A stretch of 7,272 nt of DNA from Betaproteobacteria bacterium (GTDB taxonomy: Bacteria > Pseudomonadota > Gammaproteobacteria > Burkholderiales > SG8-39), in the NCBI GenBank assembly GCA_011391295.1, contig JAABQT010000072.1, forward strand, positions 1 through 7,272, given 5' to 3'. The notes under the pieces are model-generated. The model had not been told where the DNA came from. It searched no databases and saw only the letters and a program-made list of their open reading frames with translations. Shown here in pieces: positions 1 through 5,898 of this stretch. The translations under genes were made by a program, and so were the position numbers. The first letter of the stretch is position 1. Each line of letters begins with the position of its first letter.

Positions 1-11
1 ACTCCGTCGAA

Positions 12-1037
12 ATGCACCCGTGCGTCCTTACGGACTTCGACGCCATCCTCGACGCACGCTCGCCGGCTGAATTCGCCGAGGACCACGTTCCCGGCGCCCT
101 GTCGCTGCCGGTGCTCGATGACGCCGAGCGCGCGCAGGTCGGCACCATCTACAAGCAGGTGGGCACGTTCCAGGCGCGCAGGCTCGGCGCAGCGCTGGTC
201 GCCAGGAACATCGCCCGCCACCTCGAGGACGCGCTTGCCGACTCACCCAGGGACTGGCGGCCGCTGGTGTATTGCTGGCGCGGCGGCAAGCGCAGCGCTG
301 CGCTGGCGCACGTGCTGCGCGAAATCGGCTGGAATGCGCACACCCTCGAAGGCGGGTACCGCGCCTACCGGCGCAGCGTGCTCGAGCAACTTGCGACCCT
401 GCCCCGCGCGATGCACTTTCGCGTGGTGCACGGCGCCACGGGCAGCGGCAAGAGCCGCCTGTTGCACGCGCTGGCCCGCGCCGGGGCGCAGGTGCTCGAC
501 CTCGAGGAACTCGCCGCGCACCGCGGTTCAGTGCTGGGCGAGCTGCCCGGCCGTGCCCAGCCCACGCAGAAGATGTTCGAGAGCCATTTGTGCGCCGAAC
601 TTGCCGCGCTCGACCGCGCCCGCCCGGTGTATGTCGAAGGGGAAAGCCGAAAGATTGGCCAGCTGCAAGTGCCGCAGGCGCTCATCGAGACCATGCGCGC
701 ATCCGAATGCGTGCTGCTCGAGGCTGCGACTGCGGCGCGCGTCGCGCTGCTGATGGAAGAGTACCGCCATTTCTTCGCCGATCCGGCGGCGCTGGGTGCG
801 CAACTGGATTGCCTGCTGCGGCTGCACGGGCGCGAACGCGTGGAAAGCTGGAAAGCGCTGGCCGCGCGCGCAGCCTGGGAACAGTTGGTCGAACGCCTGC
901 TCGAGGAGCACTACGATCCGGCCTACCGGCGCTCGGCACAGCGCAATTTTCCGCGCCTGCCGCAGGCGCAGGTGCTGCGGGTCGCGGCAGCCGACGAGGC
1001 GTCGTTCGCCGGCATGGCGCGGGAACTGGCGCCCTGA
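12..1037 (+). CDS. mnmH: tRNA 2-selenouridine synthase (MnmH/SelU)
   Basis: Cytoplasmic enzyme that replaces sulfur by selenium in the 2-thiouridine at the wobble position of Lys, Glu and Gln tRNAs, using selenophosphate from SelD; in the known family the reaction passes through a geranylated intermediate. The 341 residues show the two expected parts. A rhodanese domain covers about 8-125, with ILDARSPAEF near the start and the active-site loop YCWRGGKRS (Cys88). A P-loop domain follows, with Walker A GATGSGKS at 141-148. Length is close to the E. coli protein (about 364). The ATG at 12 is the first Met in the window, but the frame stays open to base 3 and no ribosome binding site is visible, so the true start could lie upstream. 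In many bacteria selD sits next to this gene; if so here, it would be beyond the left edge. Family identity is secure; the start is not. Confidence 0.95.
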   Translation: MHPCVLTDFDAILDARSPAEFAEDHVPGALSLPVLDDAERAQVGTIYKQVGTFQARRLGAALVARNIARHLEDALADSPRDWRPLVYCWRGGKRSAALAHVLREIGWNAHTLEGGYRAYRRSVLEQLATLPRAMHFRVVHGATGSGKSRLLHALARAGAQVLDLEELAAHRGSVLGELPGRAQPTQKMFESHLCAELAALDRARPVYVEGESRKIGQLQVPQALIETMRASECVLLEAATAARVALLMEEYRHFFADPAALGAQLDCLLRLHGRERVESWKALAARAAWEQLVERLLEEHYDPAYRRSAQRNFPRLPQAQVLRVAAADEASFAGMARELAP

Positions 1038-1039
1038 GG

Positions 1040-1076
1040 GCCCTTGCAGCTCGACTGACAGTTTCTTGCAATGGGC
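1040..1076 (+). terminator. hairpin just after mnmH, possible terminator
   Basis: Two bases after the mnmH stop, GCCCTTGCA (1040-1048) pairs with 1067-1076, giving a 9-bp stem with a single bulged T at 1072. The 18-base loop holds a smaller inverted repeat, ACTG-A-CAGT (1054-1062). There is no T tract after the stem, so a standard intrinsic terminator is not supported. It could be a Rho-type end, an mRNA-stabilising structure, or chance. Confidence 0.3.
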
Positions 1077-1099
1077 GCTGCGTTTGCCAACTCTTATGC

Positions 1100-1110
1100 T
1101 GATGACATCA
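1100..1110. promoter_or_regulatory. 11-bp palindrome upstream of lysR-like gene, possible operator
   Basis: TGATG-A-CATCA is a perfect 5-1-5 inverted repeat in the only real intergenic spacer. It lies about 10 bases before the putative extended -10 element, where a bound protein would overlap RNA polymerase. LysR-type regulators commonly bind dyads near their own promoters, but the classical T-N11-A spacing is not met here (it is T-N9-A). Autoregulation is inference only. Confidence 0.3.
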
Positions 1111-1116
1111 ACGCTT

Positions 1117-1125
1117 TGCTATAGT
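1117..1125 (+). promoter_or_regulatory. putative extended -10 promoter of the lysR-like gene
   Basis: TGC-TATAGT matches an extended -10 element (TGn plus five of six bases of TATAAT) inside a noticeably AT-richer patch. I see no good -35 hexamer at 16-18 bases upstream, which an extended -10 can tolerate. Transcription would begin near 1132, only a few bases before the ATG at 1136. The mRNA would then be almost leaderless, in keeping with the lack of a Shine-Dalgarno sequence in front of that ATG. Confidence 0.4.
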
Positions 1126-1135
1126 CTTCTCCAAG

Positions 1136-1402
1136 ATGGACATCAAGGATCTGCGCTATTTCGTGGCCGTGTACGAAGAAGGCGGATTCGCGCGCGCCGG
1201 CGAGCTGCTGCAGACGGTGCAATCCAACGTGTCCGCGCGCATTCGCAGGCTTGAGCTGTTCCTCGATGTGCAGTTGTTCGAACGGCACCGGCGCGGCGTG
1301 GTGGTGACGGGACGGGGCGAGAAACTCTACCGCCACGCCAAGCGCGTGATCGCCCTGCTCGAGGAAACCCCTGCCGCCGTCAGGGGCAAGGAAGCGGCCT
1401 AG
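1136..1402 (+). CDS. stand-alone LysR-type DNA-binding domain protein
   Basis: This 88-residue protein is a complete LysR-type winged helix-turn-helix and little else. It opens with MDIKDLRYFVAVYEEGGFAR, and the helix-turn-helix region spans about 18-40 (AGELLQTVQSNVSARIRRLE). The wing follows (VQLFERHRRGVVVTGRGE, 45-62), then a helix at about 63-78 that matches the linker helix through which these proteins dimerise. The roughly 200-residue effector-binding domain of a normal regulator (about 300 residues) is absent. Downstream DNA is the antisense of senA, so no remnant of it remains. The start fits the family alignment although no ribosome binding site is seen. The stop overlaps the senA stop by four bases (CTAG). 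It probably binds DNA as a dimer without a ligand; control of the flanking selenium genes or of itself is inferred from position only. Confidence 0.85.
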   Translation: MDIKDLRYFVAVYEEGGFARAGELLQTVQSNVSARIRRLELFLDVQLFERHRRGVVVTGRGEKLYRHAKRVIALLEETPAAVRGKEAA

Positions 1403-1407
1403 GCCGC
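1394..1407. repeat. 14-bp perfect palindrome holding both convergent stop codons
   Basis: GCGGCCTAGGCCGC is a perfect palindrome centred on the CTAG shared by the stop codons of the lysR-like gene (TAG, 1400-1402) and senA (TAG, 1401-1399 on the minus strand). Both proteins therefore end with identical codons for Ala-Ala-stop. Folded, it gives a 5-bp GC stem with a 4-base loop on either strand. It may act as a small bidirectional transcription end, but there is no T tract. Confidence 0.6.
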
Positions 1408-2475
1408 GCAGGTACGAAAGCCGCAGAACACGTCGGCTCGTTCCGGCGTATAGAAGTTGCGAAAGCCCGGGCGCCTGAGCCTGACCGGGGTCGAGAAACT
1501 CCCGCCGCGCAGCACGCGATGCGTGCCGAACCACGGTCGCGAATAATCCTCGTAGGGGTCGGGCGAGAATCCCGGGTAGGGCAGGAAGGCGCTCGCGGTC
1601 CACTCCCAGACATTGCCCAGCATCTGCGGCAGCCTCGCCGCCGCGAATTCCCACTCCGCTTCGCTCGGCAGCCTGCGCTTCGCCCAGCGGCAATAGGCCT
1701 CTGCCTCGTGCGCGCTGACATGCAGTACCGGCTCGCAGGGCGCGAGCGGCAGCCAGCGCCCGAAGCTGCGCCGTAGCCAGGCGCGATCAAGCTTCTTCCA
1801 GTAGCGCGGCGCCTGCCCGCCGTCCTCCACGTAGGCAAGGTACTGGGCGTTGGACACCGTGGCGCGGGCGATGCGAAACGGCGCCACCTCGACTTCGTGC
1901 GCCCACTTTTCGTTGTCGAAAGTGAAACCCGCGCCGGGCTTTGCACCGCGCTCGAAACGCCCGCCGGCGATCTCCAGGTCGCCGTCCGGCGCCACTGGTG
2001 CCGGCCCCTCTCCAGTCGGATCGGGATCGCCGAGCGTCTGGCGCGTGTAGTGAAATGCCTCGGCGTGCATGTCCTCGTGGTACACGCACAGCTGCGCGTA
2101 GTACGCGAGCGCCGCATTCTCCGGCTCGCGCGCAAGGCGCGCCTGCACCTGCTCCAGGACCGCGGCCAGGTAGGTGCGCGTCGACTCGAGTCCGGGCAGC
2201 GGCAGGTGCCAGCGCGTGTCGTGCGCCACCGCGGAGGAATCGTAGAGTGCATCCGCACTCGCGAGGATCGAATCCACCGGCGCGCCGCCGCGCGCGGTGC
2301 GCAGGCACCAGCGTTCCTGGAACCAGGCGACGTGCCCGATCTCCCACAGCGGCGGGTTGACGATGTCGAGCTTCGGGCCGAGCAGCCGCTCGCCGTCGAA
2401 GTCCTGCGTGACGCGCAAAGTGCGCGCGCGCGCCTCGAGCAGTTCGCGCGCCAGCCTGGACGGATCGCCATGCAT
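1399..2475 (-). CDS. senA: selenoneine synthase SenA (EgtB-like iron oxygenase)
   Basis: Non-heme iron enzyme of the EgtB/OvoA family. SenA is known to couple hercynine to a selenosugar, giving a selenoxide that is then cleaved towards selenoneine; EgtB makes the sulfur analogue on the ergothioneine path. The 358 residues show an N-terminal DinB-like domain with the likely iron ligands His48 (IGHVAWF) and His133/His137 in HEDMHAE (the HX3HXE motif). A formylglycine-generating-enzyme-like C-terminal domain (about 165-358) contains LPSEAEWEFAA, GNVWEWTAS, RVLRGGSF and CGFR. It is shorter than typical EgtB (about 420-440), partly because the loop between SEAEWEF and GNVWEW is very short. The divergent senB neighbour and mnmH nearby decide the SenA call; on sequence alone EgtB remains the alternative. 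The ATG at 2475 is preceded in frame by a stop at 2484-2482, so it is the only upstream start; no ribosome binding site is visible. Confidence 0.85.
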   Translation of the reverse strand: MHGDPSRLARELLEARARTLRVTQDFDGERLLGPKLDIVNPPLWEIGHVAWFQERWCLRTARGGAPVDSILASADALYDSSAVAHDTRWHLPLPGLESTRTYLAAVLEQVQARLAREPENAALAYYAQLCVYHEDMHAEAFHYTRQTLGDPDPTGEGPAPVAPDGDLEIAGGRFERGAKPGAGFTFDNEKWAHEVEVAPFRIARATVSNAQYLAYVEDGGQAPRYWKKLDRAWLRRSFGRWLPLAPCEPVLHVSAHEAEAYCRWAKRRLPSEAEWEFAAARLPQMLGNVWEWTASAFLPYPGFSPDPYEDYSRPWFGTHRVLRGGSFSTPVRLRRPGFRNFYTPERADVFCGFRTCAA

Positions 2476-2480
2476 CGCGT

Positions 2481-2491
2481 GTTAGTCTAAC
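2481..2491. promoter_or_regulatory. 11-bp palindrome in the senA/senB divergent spacer, possible operator
   Basis: GTTAG-T-CTAAC is a perfect 5-1-5 inverted repeat lying almost centrally in the 24 bases between the two start codons. The spacer is too short for two back-to-back promoters, so any promoters must reach into the opposite gene, and a protein bound here could affect both. It has the same 5-1-5 form as the dyad at 1100-1110 but a different sequence. Regulatory function is inference. Confidence 0.35.
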
Positions 2492-2499
2492 CAGAACCC

Positions 2500-3489
2500 A
2501 TGGCGAGCATTGCGATCGTCACCCCTGCGGGCGCCGGGACCCGCAACGGCAACCGCCACACCGCCCTGCGCTGGGCCGCGCAACTGCGCCGCGCCGGACA
2601 CCGCGTCTCGATCGCCGTGGAATGGGACGGCAGGCCCTGCGCGCTCCTGCTCGCGCTGCACGCGCGCCGCAGCCACGACTCCATCGCACGCTATCGCGCG
2701 GCGCGTCCGCACGGCCCGCTGTGCGTGGCGCTCACCGGCACCGACCTGTACCGGGATCTGCCCGGTTCAACCGAAGCGCGACGCTCGCTCGAGCTGGCGG
2801 ATCGCATCATCGTGTTGCAGGACGAAGCGCTGCGGCTACTCGCGCCGCGGCTGCGCCGAAAAACGCGTGTCGTGTATCAGTCCGCCGATCCGCACGCGCG
2901 GCGCGCGCCGCCGGCCCGGGCATTCCGGGTGGCGGTGGTGGGCCACCTGCGCGAGGAAAAGGATCCCTTCCGCGCCGCGGCCGCCCTTGCCCATCTGCCC
3001 GGCGAGGCTGGGATCGAAGTGGTCCAGCTCGGTGCGGCGCTCTCGCCCGCCATGGAGGAAGAGGCGCGCCGGCGCATGGCGGCCGATTCCCGCTACCGCT
3101 GGCTTGGCGGCGCAACGCATGCGCGCGCGCTCAGTTGGCTCGCGCGCAGCCACCTGCTGGTGGTGAGTTCGCGCATGGAAGGGGGCGCCAACGTCATCGC
3201 CGAGGCCGCGCGCATCGGCACCCCGGTGCTCGCCTCCCGCGTATCCGGAAACATCGGCATGCTCGGCCGCGGCTATCCCGGTTACTTTCCAGTGGGCGAC
3301 GAGCGCGCGCTCGCGCGGCTGCTGGCGCGCGCAAGGCGCGATGCGCACTACCTGCGCCGCCTGCGGCGCGCGCTGGCGGCCCGGCGCGCGCTGTTCTCGC
3401 CGGCGGCCGAGCGCGCCGCGCTTATTCGTGCGCTCGATGGGCTGCTCAGGCGCCCGCGCGCCCGAGGAAACGCCGCAGCCAGGCGCTGA
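2500..3489 (+). CDS. senB: selenosugar synthase SenB (glycosyltransferase-like)
   Basis: SenB joins selenophosphate to a UDP-sugar to form the selenosugar that SenA uses for selenoneine; it was long annotated as a putative glycosyltransferase (TIGR04348, from memory). The 329 residues look like a GT-B fold of the GT4 type. The N-terminal half carries IVTPAGAGTRNGNRHTA at 6-22, LALHARRS at 51-58 and TGTDLYRD at 79-86. The C-terminal half carries VGHLREEKDPF at 147-157 and SSRMEGGANVIAEA at 223-236, the latter being the nucleotide-sugar region in such enzymes. The early GNRHTA and TGTDLYRD blocks are what I associate with SenB rather than with general glycosyltransferases. The ATG at 2500 gives the expected N-terminus, though no Shine-Dalgarno sequence is visible. 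The gene diverges from senA, and its last 44 bases overlap the convergent permease gene. The Arg-rich tail (about 317-329) is probably unstructured. Confidence 0.88.
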   Translation: MASIAIVTPAGAGTRNGNRHTALRWAAQLRRAGHRVSIAVEWDGRPCALLLALHARRSHDSIARYRAARPHGPLCVALTGTDLYRDLPGSTEARRSLELADRIIVLQDEALRLLAPRLRRKTRVVYQSADPHARRAPPARAFRVAVVGHLREEKDPFRAAAALAHLPGEAGIEVVQLGAALSPAMEEEARRRMAADSRYRWLGGATHARALSWLARSHLLVVSSRMEGGANVIAEAARIGTPVLASRVSGNIGMLGRGYPGYFPVGDERALARLLARARRDAHYLRRLRRALAARRALFSPAAERAALIRALDGLLRRPRARGNAAARR

Positions 3490-3493
3490 GCAG
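3442..3493. terminator. inverted repeat spanning the senB/permease convergent overlap
   Basis: CTGCTCAGGCGCC (3442-3454) pairs with GGCGCTGAGCAG (3482-3493), giving a 12-bp GC-rich stem with one bulged G and a 27-base loop. The senB stop (3487-3489) lies in one arm and the permease stop (3448-3446) in the other, so the stop codons pair with each other. This placement suits a bidirectional transcription end for two genes without a spacer. No T tract follows on either strand, so the intrinsic-terminator reading is tentative. Confidence 0.4.
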
Positions 3494-4231
3494 GTCCACC
3501 AGCGCGACCAGGGCGATCATCGTCAGCAGCAGCGTCGCCGCCTCATGGGTCTTGAACACCGACAGGGCGACATAGAGCAGCTGCCCGAGCCCGCCCGCGC
3601 CGACCAGCCCGAGCACCGCCGCCATGCGGATGTTGTATTCCCAGCGATACAGGGCGTAGGAGGTGAATTGCGGCAGCACCACGGGCAGCGTGCCGTAAAG
3701 GAAAGCGAGCGTTGCGCCACCGCCTGCGTCGCGCAGGGCGCGTGCCGGCTCGGGCGGCGCGTTCTCCAGGGTCTCGGCGAACAACCGCCCCAGCACGCCG
3801 GACGTGTGCACGGCGAGCGCCAGGCAGCCGGCGAAAGGCCCGAGGCCTGCCGCCAGAACCATGAATACCGCCCATACCAGCTCGGGAATCGAGCGCAGCA
3901 CGTTGAGCACGAGTCGCGCGGGCGCGCGCAGCCAGAGGCTCCAGCGGCCCGCGGCGGGCAGCGCTAGCAACGCGCCGGTCAGCGCGGCGAGCAGCGTGCC
4001 GAGCGCGGACATCGCCAGCGTCTCGGCGGCCCCGCGCAGGGTACGGCGCAGGAATTCCGGCGTGAGATCGGGCGGGAAAAAGCCGCGCGCGAAGTGCCCC
4101 ATCTGCTCCCGGCTGTCAGCGCCGAGCAGCGTGGCGAAATCCACGCCGAGATAGGCAAAGCTCGCGGCGGTGGCCAGCACGCAGCCGATCAGGACCACCC
4201 ATGGCTGCCAGACCAGTGCACCCGTTCTCAT
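3446..4231 (-). CDS. PhnE-like ABC permease, second subunit
   Basis: Inner-membrane permease of the phosphonate/phosphite-type ABC family, here probably carrying a selenium oxyanion with the binding protein and ATPase encoded upstream. The 261 residues show a hydrophobic first segment at about 11-28 and further membrane segments at about 70-92, 115-128, 132-150 and 232-250. RSIPELVWA lies at 113-121. The ATPase-contact (EAA-type) region includes EPARALRDAGGG at 161-172, and YRWE with VGAGGLGQ closes it at 210-217. The start at 4231 overlaps the upstream permease stop as ATGA and has a weak AAGG seven bases before it. The frame stays open to 4717, but that extension lies within the other permease gene and reads as Arg/Ala-rich shadow sequence, so I reject it. 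The 3' end overlaps senB by 44 bases on the opposite strand. Membership is firm, substrate inferred. Confidence 0.88.
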   Translation of the reverse strand: MRTGALVWQPWVVLIGCVLATAASFAYLGVDFATLLGADSREQMGHFARGFFPPDLTPEFLRRTLRGAAETLAMSALGTLLAALTGALLALPAAGRWSLWLRAPARLVLNVLRSIPELVWAVFMVLAAGLGPFAGCLALAVHTSGVLGRLFAETLENAPPEPARALRDAGGGATLAFLYGTLPVVLPQFTSYALYRWEYNIRMAAVLGLVGAGGLGQLLYVALSVFKTHEAATLLLTMIALVALVDLLSAWLRRFLGRAGA

Positions 4232-5055
4232 GTCAGCGCCTTGCGCAGCAGCGCGCTGAGCGCATCCGCCAACATCACCAGGGCGAAAAAGGCGACCAGC
4301 ATGGTCGAGACCTCGCCGCCTTCGAGCATGCGCATCGACAGCTCCATCTGCTGGCCCAGGCCGCCGGCGCCGACGAAGCCCATCACCACCGAAGCGCGGA
4401 TCGCGCACTCCCACCGGTACACCGAATAGGACACCAGTTCCGGCAGCGCTACCGGCAGCACGCCGTAGAAAAACGCGTGCACGCGGCCGCCGCCGGTCTC
4501 GAGCACGGCGCGCGCCGGGCGCGTGTCGCCCGCCTCGAAAATCTCGAAGTACACCTTGCCCAGCATGCCCGCGTAGTTGATGGCGATCGCCAGCACTCCG
4601 GCCGCCGGCCCGAGGCCGACGGCGCGCACGAACAGCAGCGCCCACACGATCTCCGGGATGGAACGCATGAAGATCAGCAGCGCACGCAGCGGCGCGCGCA
4701 GCAGCCTGCCCACCCACACGCGGCGCGCCGGGCCGACGCGCGAAATCGACAGGCTCTCCGACACCGCCATCGCCAGCGGCAGCGCAAGCACGATGGCCAG
4801 CGCGGTTCCGGCAGTGGCGAGTGCGAGCGTCTCCAGCGTCGAACGCAGCACCAGGCCAAGGAAATCGGCGCCGAGCGCCATGGGAAAAAAGGTGCTCAGA
4901 AAGCGGCCCATGGTCTGCAGGTTGCCGGCCGCGAACAGCTGGCGCGGATCGAATTCCGCCAGTTCGATCGCCGGCCAGAGCAGTGCCAGGCCGGCGACGG
5001 TCAGCATGACGCGCGCGACCAGGACGGGGTCGCGCTGCACCGCGGTCATGCTCAC
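4228..5055 (-). CDS. PhnE-like ABC permease, first subunit
   Basis: First of two tandem permeases of the same importer, 275 residues. Membrane segments are visible at about 13-30, 68-98, 133-146, 150-168 and 250-270. The family landmarks RSIPEIVWA (131-139), [23 protein letters not shown] (about 184-206, the ATPase-contact loop), YRWE and VGAGGLGQ (228-235) recur in the other permease, so the two are related and probably form a heterodimeric channel. The start is either GTG at 5055, which overlaps the ATPase stop as GTGA, or ATG at 5049, two codons further on. I keep the GTG because the other junctions of this operon also overlap by four bases, but neither has a convincing ribosome binding site. 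The stop overlaps the next start as ATGA, so translation is likely coupled. Confidence 0.88.
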   Translation of the reverse strand: MSMTAVQRDPVLVARVMLTVAGLALLWPAIELAEFDPRQLFAAGNLQTMGRFLSTFFPMALGADFLGLVLRSTLETLALATAGTALAIVLALPLAMAVSESLSISRVGPARRVWVGRLLRAPLRALLIFMRSIPEIVWALLFVRAVGLGPAAGVLAIAINYAGMLGKVYFEIFEAGDTRPARAVLETGGGRVHAFFYGVLPVALPELVSYSVYRWECAIRASVVMGFVGAGGLGQQMELSMRMLEGGEVSTMLVAFFALVMLADALSALLRKALT

Positions 5056-5885
5056 CGGCAGAGGGGTGGTGCGCCGCGCCGGGTCGCGCGCGGTCCGGGC
5101 TCGGGTCGTTGCAGTGGCTCCACGCCCTGCACCGGAATCACCGGTGTCTCAGTGGCATACAGATCGCGCAGCATGGCATCGGTGACGCGCACGGGCGGCC
5201 GATCGAACGCCACCGCGCCGTCCCGAAGTCCGACGACCCGCGGGAACCACTTCAGCGCCAGATCCACCGCGTGCAGGCTCGCCACCAGCGTCACGCCGCG
5301 TGCTCGCGCCTCGCGGTGCAGTTCGCCCACGGTCTGGTCGGCGAGCTGCGGATCGAGCGACGACACCGGTTCGTCGGCGAGCAGCAGGTCGGGCTTCTGG
5401 TAGAGCACGCGCGCCACGCCGACGCGCTGCAGTTGCCCGCCGGAGAGGCGGTCGCAACGGTCGAACAGGCGATCCGCGAGATCGAGTCGCGCCAGGGCAG
5501 CGCGCGCGCCGTCGATATCGGCGGGATAGGCGAGCGAGGCAAGGCCCTTGACGAATCCCCAGGCTCCGAGGCGCCCAGCCAGCACCGCTGTGACCAACCG
5601 CTGCCGCGGCGGCAGCGGCGGCGCCTGGTGGATCAGGCCGATGCGGCTGCGCAGATGGCGCAGCGCGCCCGCCGGCAGCGACCAGGGATCGACGCCAGAA
5701 ATCGCCAGCTTGCCGCTGCTCGGGCGCAGTGCGGTGCCGAGAACGCGCAGCAGGCTGGTCTTGCCAGCCCCGGACGGCCCGATCACCGCAATCCGCTCGC
5801 CCCGACTGACATCGAGCAACATGCCGGCCAGCGCCCGGTGCCCCCCCGGGAGGACCAGATGCAGCGCCTCGAGCGTCAGATTCAT
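5052..5885 (-). CDS. PhnC-like ABC transporter ATPase
   Basis: ATP-binding subunit of the importer, expected as a cytoplasmic dimer docking on the two permeases. The 277 residues contain every core element: Walker [10 protein letters not shown] (36-44), Q-loop Gln87 ([12 protein letters not shown]), signature LSGGQLQR (147-154), Walker B LLLADEP (167-173), D-loop SSLD (175-178) and switch His205 (ASLHAVDLA). The order and the [16 protein letters not shown] segment fit the PhnC group. After about residue 248 there is a Pro/Arg-rich tail of some 30 residues that looks unstructured and partly arises from the gene running to the next start codon. It begins 13 bases after the binding-protein stop, with no clear Shine-Dalgarno sequence, and ends in a GTGA overlap with the first permease. 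ATPase identity is certain; the selenium substrate is inferred from neighbours. Confidence 0.92.
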   Translation of the reverse strand: MNLTLEALHLVLPGGHRALAGMLLDVSRGERIAVIGPSGAGKTSLLRVLGTALRPSSGKLAISGVDPWSLPAGALRHLRSRIGLIHQAPPLPPRQRLVTAVLAGRLGAWGFVKGLASLAYPADIDGARAALARLDLADRLFDRCDRLSGGQLQRVGVARVLYQKPDLLLADEPVSSLDPQLADQTVGELHREARARGVTLVASLHAVDLALKWFPRVVGLRDGAVAFDRPPVRVTDAMLRDLYATETPVIPVQGVEPLQRPEPGPRATRRGAPPLCR

Positions 5886-5898
5886 GCCAGGCCGGGGC

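Noticed and set aside
1380..2471. A 363-residue minus-strand frame over senA
   Set aside because: It is an Arg/Ser-rich shadow frame of the senA coding sequence; the frame from 2475 carries all EgtB-family motifs.
1399..2475. Ergothioneine synthase EgtB
   Set aside because: The domain family fits, but the protein is shorter than EgtB, faces a SenB-type gene and lies among selenium genes. EgtB is kept only as the alternative.
3446..4717. A 423-residue reading of the second permease starting at 4717
   Set aside because: The first 162 residues are Arg/Ala/Gly-rich and antiregister to the first permease gene. The ATG at 4231 gives a normal PhnE length and an ATGA overlap.
4201..5403. A 400-residue plus-strand frame opposite the permease and ATPase genes
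   Set aside because: His/Arg/Gln-rich composition typical of antisense frames in GC-rich DNA, with no recognisable domain.
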